Assembly: GCA_946902985.2 (NCBI GenBank)
Contig: CAMPQE020000053.1
Location: 930,001-994,000 of the forward strand
Length of the DNA: 64,000 nt
Reading direction: 5' to 3'
DNA from: Meconema thalassinum
Taxonomy: Eukaryota; Arthropoda; Insecta; Orthoptera; Tettigoniidae
Every line of letters starts with the position of its first letter. Positions within the stretch are counted from its first letter, which is position 1. The translations under genes were made by a program, and so were the position numbers. The notes under the pieces were generated by a model. The model had not been told where the DNA came from, made no database searches, and saw only the letters and a program-made list of their open reading frames with translations. Of the stretch, positions 1 to 10,898 are shown one piece after another.

Positions 1-2521
1 TCAGTATCGGGATATAGTAGCTTCTGTATAACACTTCCTTGCTTTTTTTGTGGGACATCTTTATTCCACACTAAGCTCCTAATGCTTCTCAGAAATGCTT
101 CTGCCAGTCTGCCACGTTCCGTAATCTCTTCGTCATTTCTCCCATTTTCCTCCACTATACTTCCCAAGTACTTGAGACTTTCCACATTCTTCAGCTGTCC
201 ACCTCCAAGTGTTATCCCACTCATTGGTCTGTCCTTTTTCCTGGTCGTTAACAGGATCTCACATTTACTGATGTTGAACTTCCATCCGTACTCTCCCACT
301 GTTTCTTCCCAAGCCTTCAGTTGCTCCTGAATTTCCTCCTCCTTGTTTCCCCAGACCATGAGATCATCTGCAAACACCATTGCTTTCATCTTATCTTCTC
401 CTATCTTTCCTGCTATCCGTGTCATTACCTCGTCCATAACCACAATAAAGAGAAGTGGTGACAGCGCACTACCCTGTTTCAGGCCACTCATTTGTCTGAA
501 CCAGTCTGTTCTTTCCCCTCCAACTTTCACACAACTCACACTTCCACAATACATCTCCTTCACTCTGCCTACAGTCTCTTTTTCCACTCCCATGTTTTCC
601 ATTGCTTTCCAAACCTTCTCCCTACACACACTATCATAGGCCTTTTCGATGTCCAGGAAGGCCATCAACAGATCCTCTCCAAATTCGTAGTGGTGTTCCT
701 GGAGCTGTCTCACTGAAAATATGAGATCCACTGTTGATCTCCCAGGTCTGAATCCATACTGCTCCTCTCTCAATTTTCTCTCCACTTTGGCTCGTATTCT
801 ACTTTCTAATATCTTTTCATATATCTTGGCACAGTGAGGTATGAGTGTGACTCCCCTGTAATTTCTGCACTCCTTTCTGCTTCCTTTCTTAAATATTGGG
901 ACAATTAATCCTTTCTTCCAATCTTCTGGGGTCTTTTTCTCCTTCCATATCACCCTCATCACACGGTACAGCAACTGTTTCCCAACCTCCCCTGCTGCCT
1001 TCACCATTTCAACACTCACTTCATCCACACCAGGTGCCCTTCCTCCTTTCATCTTGTCTATAGCCATTTCCAGTTCTCTCCAAGTCAGATCCTTTTCCAT
1101 TCCTGTGTTGTCTTCTCCATCTTCCAATACATTGTCTTCCTCCCTATGACCATTTGGATTCAGCAAATCCTCAAAGTACTATTTCCACACTGCCTTGAGT
1201 GTCTCTTTGTTGTGTACCTCATTTCCGTTTTTGTCCATCATTACCACATCCTCTTGCAGACCTCTTCTCTTACTTTTGACCATCCCATAAAGTACTTTCT
1301 TATTTCCTCTGCTGTCTTCCTCCATCATCTCTGTCCACTTTACCATCCACTTCTTCCTCTCCTCTGCGACAATCTTGTTTGCTTCTTTCTTCTTTATCTT
1401 ATAATCTTCCCTTGCCAGATCAGTTCATTCCTGGAACCACACTCTGAAAGCCTTGTTCTTCCTTCCCTCAGCTTCTTTTACTCTCTCATTCCACTATGGT
1501 GTCTCTTTACACCGCTTTCTGTTGCTTGTTCTTCCACATACTGCCACTGCAGCTTCCACCATTGTGTTTTTGAATTGCTTCCATTCCTTTTCCCCTGTTT
1601 TAGGATCGTCTGTTGGCATCCTTTCCCTTATTATCTTCTGGAATTCTTCCTTGACTTCCTTTTCCTGAGTTTCCATACTTTGATTCTCCTTTCCTGGTAC
1701 TCTGTCCTCTTGCTATCCTTAACAACTCCCAGGTTCATTACAAGTATTCTGCGGTCGCTATCTAAGGCCTCTGATGGTATTACCTTTATACCTCTGACAC
1801 TTCTCTTCATTTCCCAGTCGTACAGCATGTAATCTACCAAAGATTCCTTTGTTAAATCACTGCTGTACCACGTTACCTTGTGGCTTTCTTTCTTCCGGAA
1901 CCAGGAGTTGCCTACCACTAAACCGTTTCTCTTGCAAAAATCCAGCAACTTTCTCCCTTCTTCATTCCTGCTACCCCATCCTTCTGCTCCCAATACATTT
2001 TCATATCCTTGCCTTTCACTTCCTACATGTGCTTTCAAATCTCCCATGACAATGATGCTCTGACCATTCAACTGCTGTTGTAGCTCCTCCTCAAAGTCTT
2101 CCTTCTCTTGAGCTGTACATCCAACTTGAGGGGCATATACCTGGGCTATCTCCAGGCTTCTTCCCTTTACAGTTACTCTGATCTTCATGATCCTGTCACT
2201 TATTCCCTTTACCTCTTCCTTCATTCCATCTCTCACAACTACTCCTACTCAGCTGCTCCTTCCTTCACTCTTCCCACTCCAGTACAACCGGTACCCTTTC
2301 CTCAGTACTCTGCGACCTTCTCCTTTCCATCTTGTTTCTGCCAAGCCCAGTACATCCAGTTTTCTTCTCTCCATCACATCTACAATCTCCTCCACTTTTC
2401 CTGTCAGTGTCTGTATGTTTAATGTCCCAACTCGTAATCCATTAGCATATCCGGGTCGTCGTCGTTTGCATCCGTCCTTTCCGAGGCCTGTTCCTGGTTT
2501 GAAAGCAAATATGATATCCAC
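1..2521 (-). pseudogene. LINE endonuclease-reverse transcriptase ORF, lightly decayed
   Basis: This frame would make the EN-RT polyprotein that nicks DNA and copies the element RNA into it. The endonuclease starts near 2521; 'VGTLNIQTLTGK', 'LAETRWKGEG', 'QVYAPQVG' and 'VMGDLKAHVG' are APE-type endonuclease blocks. The RT follows, with 'FKKGSRKECRNYRGVTL', 'YGFRPGRSTVDLIF', palm motif A 'FLDIEKAYDS' (about 660-631), motif B 'GLKQGSALSPLLF' and the catalytic FADD box at 374-363. Defects seen: a stop after the N-terminal endonuclease segment (near 2249), a frameshift near 1670, a TGA near 1428 and a TAG at 1181-1179. From 1178 to 1 the frame is fully open (393 codons) and exits the window. The RT core is therefore intact while the upstream part is broken. 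Confidence 0.8.
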
Positions 2522-2712
2522 TACTGGCTTGCTAGGCCTATCGTAGCTTCACCAGAGCCCCGTCAGCCGTCACTTTTCAGGGTTCCCATAGAGCCTTCAC
2601 AGCTACCGTAGCGGTCCCGGGGCACACAAAGTCCCCACTGTACTTCACCCCAACAGGCAATCCCCTACTTCATGCCGTTGCCCGTCACCCACCACGTGGA
2701 GGAGGGGTTGGA
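1..2712 (-). mobile_element. Non-LTR retrotransposon (LINE, RTE-like), 3' end outside window
   Basis: A minus-strand LINE runs from about 2712 leftward off the window. A GC-rich 5' leader (about 2712-2530) precedes the endonuclease-RT frame. The 3' end is not in the window; the plus-strand sister copy at 3727-5690 shows what the missing tail looks like (a C-terminal basic region, then an ATGATGATGA-like end). The 5' boundary is inferred from where the reading frame of the neighbouring CR1-like fragment stops making sense (about 2712-2720). The RTE-type assignment rests on the endonuclease-RT layout, the single frame and the tail style, and is not certain. Confidence 0.8.
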
Positions 2713-3712
2713 CATGTGGTATTGTCTGTAATAGTTCCTATTTGATTTTAGTCTGTTGTGTATTTTTCTAGCTTTTCCCTTAAGAATTCTAACACGTAAA
2801 TTGTAGTATTCTGGATCCTGGTTTCCCTTCACTCTATATTTTGGAACGTATAGCGATTGGCCCGTTTGAATAATATTTTTGAAATTTAACCACACATCTT
2901 CAACGCTAGCGCCAGTCGATGCCCATTGAGGAAAATTTACTTTTCAGTAATTTTGAAAACCTAAAGTGTCCGCCTTATTGTATTTCCAAACAAACATTTC
3001 TTTAATATCTTAGCTGCGTTCCAGTTCCCAATGGAATAACATTTCGACAGCCTGGTGGTCACTAATTCCCGGAATATTTTCAACTCTGATCAGATTGTCC
3101 ACAGGCTTAATGAGGAAAACATCTAGTATATTTCTACTCCTGGTGGGTCTTTCCACTACTTGTGAAAGTCCGCACTCCTGTATGAATGAGTTCGCTATTT
3201 GTTGTTCCCTCCCCCCTAGCATTTTATCACCTGACCAATCGACACTTGGGAGATTTAAATCCCCTGCTAAGATAAGATCTTTGTCTGGCCCAAGCTCTGA
3301 ACAAATGCTAATTAGCTTGCAAAGGATGTCGGTGTTTTCGTTTGGAGCTCTGTAGACACCAATTATTTTTAGTATCTTACCGTCAGTGGTTCTAAGAAGT
3401 TTTATGCCGAGCGCTTCGTATTCCTCATCCATCCAATCTAATTGTGATGTCAAGTCATTTTTAACGCAAATAAAAATACATCCCCATCTCCTTAATCTAT
3501 TTCTCCTGTACACAGTGAAGCCGACCGGGAAGAATTCATTATTTCCTAGATCATCTGATAGCCAAGATTCCGTTCCGATGACTACATCGGGCTTGTGTAA
3601 TTCAATCAAATTCGAAAATTTTATACTTTTGTTCACAATACTTTGACAATTGAACTGAAGAAATCTTAGAACCTTACCTGTCTGAGAATGAGGAAGAACA
3701 AGCAACAGAAAG
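2713..3712 (-). mobile_element. CR1/Jockey-like LINE fragment, truncated at both ends
   Basis: This minus-strand fragment of a different LINE lies between two opposite-facing copies of the RTE-like element. It contains the endonuclease (3705-3010) and part of the linker that normally leads to the RT (about 2895-2716). The RT itself is absent. Its right edge touches the 5' truncation point of the plus-strand LINE copy and its left edge touches the 5' leader of the minus-strand copy. The rest of this LINE may lie left of the window if the minus-strand copy inserted into it. Confidence 0.7.
3010..3705 (-). pseudogene. CR1/Jockey-like LINE endonuclease domain
   Basis: A 231-residue open frame with the exonuclease-endonuclease-phosphatase fold motifs of LINE ORF2 N-termini: 'LRFLQFNCQSI' (catalytic Asn), 'GTESWLS' (catalytic Glu), 'IIGVYRAPN', 'ILAGDLNLPSVDW' (the GDxN motif), 'TRSRNILDVFLI' and the closing 'GISDHQAV' (SDH motif). 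All expected catalytic blocks are present in order, so the domain may still fold. It ends with a stop at 3010, where a full ORF2 would continue into the RT. Downstream linker sequence of the same protein reappears at 2895-2716 in another frame ('WLNFKNIIQTGQSLYVPK'), so the stop is a decay event and not a natural end. Confidence 0.75.
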
Positions 3713-3726
3713 CGATGTAAGGAGAC

Positions 3727-5664
3727 GCCATAGTGGAATGAGAGAGTAAAAGAAGCTGTGGGAAGGAAGAAGAAGGCTTTCAGAGTGTGGTTCCAGGAAA
3801 GAACTGATCTAGCAAGGGAAGATTATAAGATAAAGAAGAAAGAAGCAAACAAGATTGTCGCAGAGGAGAGGAAGAAGTGGATGGTAAAGTGGACAGAGAT
3901 GATGGAGGAATAGAGGAAAAAAGAAAGTACTTTATGGGATGGTCAAAAGTATGAGAAGAGGTCTGCGAGAGGATGTGGTAATGGGGGAAGAAAACGGAAA
4001 TGAGGTACTCAACAAAGAGACACTCAAGACAGTGTGGAAGGAGTACTTTGAGGATTTGCTGAATCCAATTGGTCATAGGGAGGAAAACAACGTATTAGAA
4101 GATGGAGAAGACAACACAGGAATGGAAAAGGACCTGCCTTGGAGAGAACTGGAAATGGCTATGGACAGGATGAAAGGAGGAAGGGCACCAGGTGTGGACG
4201 AAGTGAGTGTTGAAATGACGAAGGCAGCAGGGGAGGTTGGGAAACAGAGGCTGTACCGTGTGATGAGGGTGGTATGGAAGGAGAAAACGACCCCAGAAGA
4301 TTGGAAGAAAGGATTAATTGTCCCAATATTTAAGAAAGGAAGCAGAAAGGAATGCCGAAATTACAGGGGAGTCACACTCATACCACACAGTGCCATGATA
4401 AATGAATATATATTAGAAAGTAGAATACGAGCCAAAATGGAGAGAGAATTGAGAGAGGAGCAGTATGGATTTAGACCTGGGAGATCAACAGTGGACCTCA
4501 TATTTTCAGTGAGATAGCTCCAGGAACACCACTACGAAATTGGAAAGGATCTGTTCATGACCTTCCTGGACATCGAAAAGACCTATGATAGTGTGTGTTG
4601 GGAGAAGGATTGGGAAGCAATGGTAAACATAGGAGTGGAAAAAGGGACTGTAGGCAAAGTGAAGGAGATGTATTGTGGAAGTTTGAGTTGTGTGAAAGTT
4701 GGAGGGGAAAGAACAGACTGGTTCAGACAAATGAGTGGCCTGAAACAGGGTAGTCTACTGTCACCCCTTCTCTTTATGGACGGTGGTGAAGGACGAGGTA
4801 ATGACACGGGTAGCAGAAAAGATAGGAGAAGGTAAGATGAAAGCAATGGTGTTTTCAGATGATCTCATGGTCTCGGGAAACAAGGAGGAGGAAATTCAGG
4901 AGCAGCCGAAGGCTTGGGAAGAAATAGTGTTAGAGTACGGAAGGAAGTTGAACATCAGTAAATGTGAGATCCTGTTAACGACCAGGAAAAAGGAAAGACC
5001 AATGAGTGGGATAACACTTGGAAGACAGCTGAAGAAGGTGGAAAGTCTCAAGTATAGTGGAGGAAAATGGGAGAAATGACAAAGACATTACGGAACGTGG
5101 CAGACAGGCAGAAGCATTTCTGAGAAGCATTAGGAGCTTAGTGTGGAATAAAGATGTCCCACAAAAAATCAATGAAGTGTTATACTGAAGCCACTACATC
5201 ACAATACTAACATATGCTTCATGAAGAAAAGAGGCATAAGCAGAATACAGGCAAGTGAAATGAAGTTCCTGTGCAGTAGGATCGGAGTAACAAGAAGAGG
5301 CAGGGTGAGGAATGAAATGGTCAGGGAAATAGTGCAAGAGGAGCCCTTGCAAGGTAGGATTGAGACATCAAGACTCAGGTGGTATGGACACTTAAAGAGA
5401 ATGGAAGAGAAGAAGATTCCCAAGAGGATACATGAAATGCAGATGCAGAAGAAACGACCAAGGGGAAGACCAAGAGATAGATGGCCGAAAGGAGTGGAGG
5501 AATGTGTCAAGAAGAGAGGTGAGGACTGGACCAGAGTGACATCGGAGAGGTGGTGGGAAGAAAGGACTATGTGGCGAGGCTTATGTTCCAAACAGACCCA
5601 GCCTCGGCTGGAAACTGTACAAGATTATGATGATGAACCAGGCAGTAAAGAAAACAGTCAATAA
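3727..5664 (+). pseudogene. LINE reverse transcriptase pseudogene (FSDD variant)
   Basis: RT-domain remnant parallel to the minus-strand copy. Open pieces lie at 3939-4517 (up to 'YGFRPGRSTVDLIFSVR', then TAG where the other copy has CAG), 4557-4835 (motif A 'FLDIEKTYDS', motif B 'GLKQGSLLSPLLF', then an indel), 4783-5079 and 5221-5664. The catalytic box reads 'VFSDDLMV' near 4854-4865 instead of FADD. The C-terminal piece has the basic 'KRPRGRPRDRWPKGVEE' and 'SERWWEERTMWRG' segments typical of the ends of RTE-type polyproteins. With several stops and frameshifts and a changed active-site box, this copy is dead. Confidence 0.8.
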
Positions 5665-5690
5665 GGGAGAGAAAATGGATGATTACCTGC
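3727..5690 (+). mobile_element. RTE-like LINE, 5'-truncated copy, opposite orientation
   Basis: Second copy of the LINE at 1-2712, on the plus strand. It starts abruptly at about 3727, corresponding to about position 1503 of the minus-strand copy. 5' truncation is the usual result of incomplete reverse transcription. It runs through the C-terminal region to a 3' end near 5627-5640 with a TATGATGATGA motif. The last stretch to 5690 is not clearly part of the element. This copy supplies the 3' portion that the left copy loses at the window edge. Confidence 0.75.
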
Positions 5691-6051
5691 AAGTATCGGG
5701 ATAAGAATCAAGGGAGAGTTGACCAGGGGTGGTGAATAGAAAAGATGGACAAGTAACCAGAAGCAATGTCAGGCCTTACTTAGGCCATGTAGGTCTCAAC
5801 GTCCAATTACTGTTATTGTGGCAAGTTAATATTTAGATTCTGTGTATTCACTTAAGCTACCTAAAACACGTATGTATACAGATCATTCTAGGGAGTGTGG
5901 CACTGTATCAACTAATCCCTAACATCAAGAGTTGACAAACGAGCTACCACAAGCAGAGATCATAAGTTGTGTAATTGCTTAGCGGAAATAATATTTATTG
6001 TATAAATCATTCGTATTATTATAAGAAAAGTAATGCAGAACATATAATTAC
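5691..6051. other. No gene seen
   Basis: AT-rich DNA between the 3' end of the plus-strand LINE and the candidate minus-strand exons. No coding frame, repeat or RNA-like structure could be supported here. Confidence 0.5.
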
Positions 6052-6410
6052 CTGAAGTTCATATTCCTCCTTAACTGCTATCCTTTTGCTGTCAAATATA
6101 TCGCCAGCCTCGTACTGCAGGTTATCAGAGGGCAACAGCTCATTTGAATCCTGCGAAGTATTACCGAATGTCAAATATATAGACACAATATGAGTACTAA
6201 GGTATATGTACCGGTATCATAAACAGTAAAAGTTTGCAGATCCTGATTTGAGCACCATTCACTCTTAAGTACTGTATTATGTCACCAAACCTTGCACATC
6301 ACTAAGATAGCAATGTTACTCCATATACGAATTAAAATGCAATTTACCATGTCAGGGAATTCATGAGTCAAACATTCTGGCTCACCCTTGACGAGTAGTT
6401 GTTTCTCCAT
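6052..6410 (-). CDS. Two candidate 5' exons of a 'KEE-motif' gene (possibly zinc-finger), copy A
   Basis: Exon 1 is 6410-6348: ATG, 21 codons starting 'MEKQLLVKGEPE', ending at a GTAAAT donor in phase 0. Exon 2 is 6150-6052: 33 codons after a TTCGCAG acceptor, including 'NLQYEAGD' and ending 'VKEEYELQ' at a GTAATT donor, again phase 0. The 197-nt intron splits them. The structure is supported by a paralogous pair on the plus strand at 24653-24973 with the same exon order, phases and motifs. The protein start is acidic with VKGE and VKEE, which fit the SUMO-site pattern. Such N-termini resemble the leader exons of some insect C2H2 zinc-finger genes, but no finger is visible and later exons are not found to the left. 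Function is unproven; it could be a pseudogene fragment. Confidence 0.5.
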
Positions 6411-6681
6411 TTTGATTAGCAAACTAGAAGAGAGAGAGAATTAAGTACCTAACTTACGCCAGTAGCCTACGCCAAATCAGTCTCATATTTAATAAATCAA
6501 ATGAGGTATTCTCACACCCCTCCAAGTGCACAGTGATATGTTTGCAAGTTGACCGTCATGGTCAAATAAGTCGTCACTATTTATCCTTCCAATTGAATAG
6601 ATATAGGCCTAACTAATGGTGCTTGCTTGTAGAGCAGGGAAATAGAGAATCTTACATTCGATTTCCCTGTTCCTACATATA

Positions 6682-7319
6682 AAGCCCTGCGTGGATGCGG
6701 ATACCCGCGGATAAATCCGCGGATATCCGCAACATTTTTCTCCGTGCGGATATAGTTTGCATGGCCGTGCGGATAGCGGATAATATTAAGAGTAAATTTG
6801 CGGATATTGAACAGGATTTTTTTCTTAATAATTTTAGTTTTTGCTAAGATCTGCGTCTTTCACGTTTATTATTATTTCCCTATTTGCTTTCGCTTGGATC
6901 GTATAAGAAGAGTAGAGAAGTGAGAGAAGCCAAATAATGAAAATACCCTCAATTAGTGTTGACTTTTGCGAAAAAATAGTCCTTGATACCTGCGTGGGTA
7001 TATCCGACGACTAAGTAGCCACCTGGTGTTTCACATAGCGTTACTTAGAGGGAAAAAACTCAGCCATTATTGTCTTGCGATTCACACATAGCCTCGGGGG
7101 ACAAATTTCTCTTCAAATGTCTAAATGTTCTGCTTCAATAATTTATCTAATAAATTAAAAATATTATTGTAATGTCAGCGAATTTTAATAAACGTGCGGA
7201 TACGGATAAAAGTTGTGCTGATTCGGGGCGGATGCGGATAAAAGTCGTGCGGATGCGGATAACAGTCGTGCGGATGCGGGGCGGATGCGGATAACGTTTT
7301 GTTCATCCGCGCAGGGCTC
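6682..7319. mobile_element. Non-autonomous hAT-like transposon (638 bp)
   Basis: Terminal inverted repeats: left end aagccctgcgtggat, right end (reverse complement) gagccctgcgcggat, 13 of 15 matching. Flanks carry an 8-bp duplication with one mismatch: tacatata (6674-6681) and tacctata (7320-7327). Both subterminal regions are packed with GCGGAT/ATCCGC units, several as head-to-tail 'gtgcggatgcggata' repeats, the kind of clustered sites a transposase could bind. No coding frame lies inside. The 8-bp duplication suggests hAT; the superfamily is an inference. Confidence 0.75.
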
Positions 7320-7327
7320 TACCTATA

Positions 7328-9129
7328 TACACAAAAGTTTGTTTGGAGAAGCAGATTAAATATTATATTGTCAGACGATAAAGTACCTATCAACCCGTTT
7401 AATTAGGCTGCGTGGAAGTGAACTTAGTTTGATGCACTGGTATTGCAAATCGCCACTAGTTGCCACGCCACAAATAAAACTTCCTCTTTATTACCAACCA
7501 CCCAGTTAAAACTAGATACATCATTGTCTCTAACATGTCATTTCTTCCAACATTGACTTGTTACTTGCGAATAATAAATAATTCTTACACTTACATCTTG
7601 CCGAAATGCATATCAGATATACGGTACTAATTCATGTGACGGAATCCGTATGTGGTAGCCTACCTGGCAACTACCTACCGATAATATTGGAACATCTCTC
7701 CATGTAGGCCTACCGTACCTAAGTTTGAATTATCATTACGTTGCTACCTACATTATTATTCTTGTCCTTCACAGATTGTATTTAGGCCTGAGGAAAACTC
7801 CTCACCCATTCACCCGATCTAAATTCGTCTTAGATCACTCCAACTATACATTTAAGCTACAATTTAATACACTGTACGTTCACCATGTCCAAAAGTAGTC
7901 CTAACTAACTAGCCAGGGTATTTTTAATCAAAATGGTCGCTGCTGGAGAAAGTGGTGGGGTTTGTTTGGAGGAAGAAGGGGAGGGTCGTGCAGGATGGGA
8001 CCAGGGGTCCTCCCCATTGAGTTCCGTGAATGTTGACTTAAATGTTGCTGGCGTAACATGTATTAACTTTTAAAAGCAAACTGGTTCTCAGGGGTGAATG
8101 CTGTTCATGAAAGTCAGGCTTGCTCTTCCATTCATGAATGTTGGTGGGGGTGGAACATGCATAGTTCTGAATGAATAAAATGTAGGCCTATACATCCTTT
8201 AAACGCTAAATCACATGATCATTTTAATTATCGGTTACATGAACATGCATTCAAACTGGTTACGACGCACCTTGTATTCAAGAAAGGCCAAACAATAACA
8301 AATTTTCAAATCAGAAACATTTTATAAATATTAACACATCATGACAAACCAGTGATTATATAACGTTCTCACATACTGAACTTATTTCAGCTATTAAATC
8401 ATATTGGATTGCAGACGACGCCCTTCTAAAAATGGTAGAGTCTTTCAGATGAGAATTGAATAGTCCTCCGAAAAAAATGGATTTGATAAGCTGTCGATAA
8501 TGCACGGTTCGGAAACCATTCCCGCGCGTCAAATCATTCAGAATAGATGAGCGGTAACTTACAGTATACTCGTCACTGTAGCTCTCAGACCAGAGCTTCC
8601 AACTGCACATTACATACGTGAGAACTTGTAGCCGGCCCTGGAGAGAGCAGACCTGCGCGCGCATACATTTCTCGCTGTGTCGACAGCTCCGCTGAAGCTC
8701 TGAAGACACGAGCAAGCCTCGCTGTACTCACCAAGATATATGCAACATGCGATTTGTATAACGCACATCTATTACTGATACGGTGCATATAGTAATTGTT
8801 TGAACTCGCCTGCTTTGGAAGAATATTGCGCTTGCGCAGCAAGCTTAGCATGCTCGGAGAAATCGCCCCTGCTGGTTCTAAAGATGTCATACATTAGGCC
8901 ACGAATAGAAACATAGCTCCAATTTTCAATACGGTTATGCCTAGTGTTAAATACCCCCTGTTTCCTCTACACTAACACGAGTGGCTACTACTCTTGCCAC
9001 CTCACTTCGGCAGTGGCGATATGAAAGCACGTTCAGGAGATATTTTTAGACATTGCAACACCGCCATTTATTTAGGGTATGGCTTGTTGAGCCGAGAATG
9101 TCCGAGGCCATGTTCGGCTCGCCAGAGTT
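7328..9129. other. No gene seen
   Basis: About 1.8 kb of AT-rich DNA. The minus-strand open frames at 8356-8890 overlap each other in different frames, have no recognisable motif and are judged to be chance. Nothing else could be supported. Confidence 0.5.
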
Positions 9130-9480
9130 TGTAGCTGCTTCTATGCGACACCCATGGGGTGAGCTAAGTACCGACGCGTGTGGATGAGATGAAATGAATG
9201 AGCAAGTTCAATTTCAAGTAGTTTCAACTTTTGCTGCCAGATGCCTCTGACACCTTCGCTGGAACTTAGTAGATCATTTCTAGCAAATTAGCACCTAAAA
9301 ATTTGGCTACACTACCAATTGTAGTGGTAGGTTCTTTTACATGTCATAAATCTATGACATGGGCCCGCCGGCTTTACTTCCTCTCCGAAGGAAAGCATTC
9401 TGAATGATTTTAACGCTCTTGAAACATCCGACGACCTCGGCTGTGTTTGAACCACTAGCGGAACTTATCTCCTAAAATAC
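9130..9480. repeat. Possible dispersed repeat, unassigned
   Basis: The stretch around 9330-9450 (agccggcggg / cctctccgaaggaaagc on one strand, and 'ggttcaaac' on the other near 9450) has the look of a dispersed arthropod repeat. No terminal repeats, RT motifs or full tRNA-like promoter could be found, so the type and limits are guesses. Confidence 0.25.
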
Positions 9481-10890
9481 AGTTCTGTTTGCCGATTAGT
9501 AAAATACTGGGCATGTAAGGTGTGCTTACAATATTGGATCATTTACTGTATTCAGGCCCGTATTTTCGGGGGGACAGACTGGGCAGCTGCTAAATTTCTG
9601 GAAAACTATACAAAACCTCTTGGGCATTAAACGTCAAGTTATTAAAATTTAAACCCTCCACAAGAGTACACACTTTAACTTAGCGATGTTGATTAATTAA
9701 GGACATAAATTAAAGGATCGTCTTAGTCACCTTGGTGTTCTTGCTGTTGATATGACTTGAATATTGAATTGGACTAGTGAGGAAATCCTAAACTTGTTAT
9801 TTAAATAATTGGTTACGTGTGATATGTGTTCAAATGTAGTATAAATTATTTGCATTAAGTTTTTATTTCTATTTGCAATTTTAGTATACGCATATTTATA
9901 GTGTTTACCACTCATAATTAAATACACACTCAGGCGAAGAAAGAGCCCCATATGTTAAGGAAGCTTTAATAAATCTACATAGGCTATTCCACGTGGGGGG
10001 CAGCAAAGTTTATTTGCCCCAGAGGCGTCAAGAATTATACTCTCGCCATGTTTTATGCCGGTTTGCCTTTCTGCGATCGATATTCGTGCCGTGAAATGCT
10101 GTACATTTTTAGCCTCTTTTTATTTATGAAAAATATAGGCTTTTGAGATCACCTTTTGCCCGTGTGTGAGTGTGTGTATGTGTATGTGTGTGTATCCCCA
10201 CATAATAACATCGAAATGGCTGTAACTATTTCGTCCGGTCCCCACCGTGCCCATCAATTTTAGCCTACGTATCACTAATCCACCATGGCAGCTATGTGAA
10301 AGATCTCATCGACATTCTATATCTGGGAAACTTTTACTGATATCAACCTATTTTTATGGCGATAAAGAGCACTACTACAAGGTCACCTATGTGACTTTTA
10401 AAAATCTATTAAGTACAAAGCGAACATGGTGGCCAAGCGAATTTGAAATATTTAAATAGACTTTTCTCGCGATTTAACCATCCGCGCGCCGTAAAACATG
10501 CTACAGCAAATCGAAACACATTGTAATGCAATGACTTCTATATTAGTTCAATTGGTCTCATAGCCTCAAGATTACGTTTCCTAATGGGCTAAGGTTCCGC
10601 CTGAATCAATACTTCTATTGAAAATGATCACTTATGTGGTAATTAGAAATGGTACACGTTTCGAGGACTAAAATTCATTTTTTTTTGTCCTCTTCATCAA
10701 CCAATATTAAGCACAAAATGAGAAAATAATTTGATTAGCGTCGAACTAAAATATCTTGTGGCTATCTGCAAGGTGCTTAATATGTACCGTAACTCATATC
10801 ACAGTCCAGAGTTCCAGTCCATAGGGAATGAGGATATCAGAATATGGAAACGAAGGGGACATGAGAGGCAGCAATAGTTAGGATACTCTA
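9481..10890. other. No gene seen; short GT microsatellite inside
   Basis: Mostly AT-rich single-copy-looking sequence. The only feature is a GT-rich microsatellite at 10161-10195. Short open frames at 9727-9951 and 10247-10459 show no motif and are treated as chance. Confidence 0.5.
10161..10195. repeat. GT-rich microsatellite
   Basis: Imperfect (TG)n tract of about 35 bp with TA and GA interruptions. Confidence 0.8.
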
Positions 10891-10898
10891 GCCCCTGA

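Noticed and set aside
82..2546. Plus-strand open frames over the left LINE
   Set aside because: They are antisense shadows of the minus-strand endonuclease-RT frame.
8356..8890. Two overlapping minus-strand frames (119 and 101 codons)
   Set aside because: They overlap in different frames, lack recognisable motifs, and neither has a paralogue in the window.
9550..10030. Possible inverted-repeat element between two G/C-rich blocks (tttcggggggacag and cgtggggggcagc)
   Set aside because: The two blocks are not convincing inverted copies and no target duplication was found.
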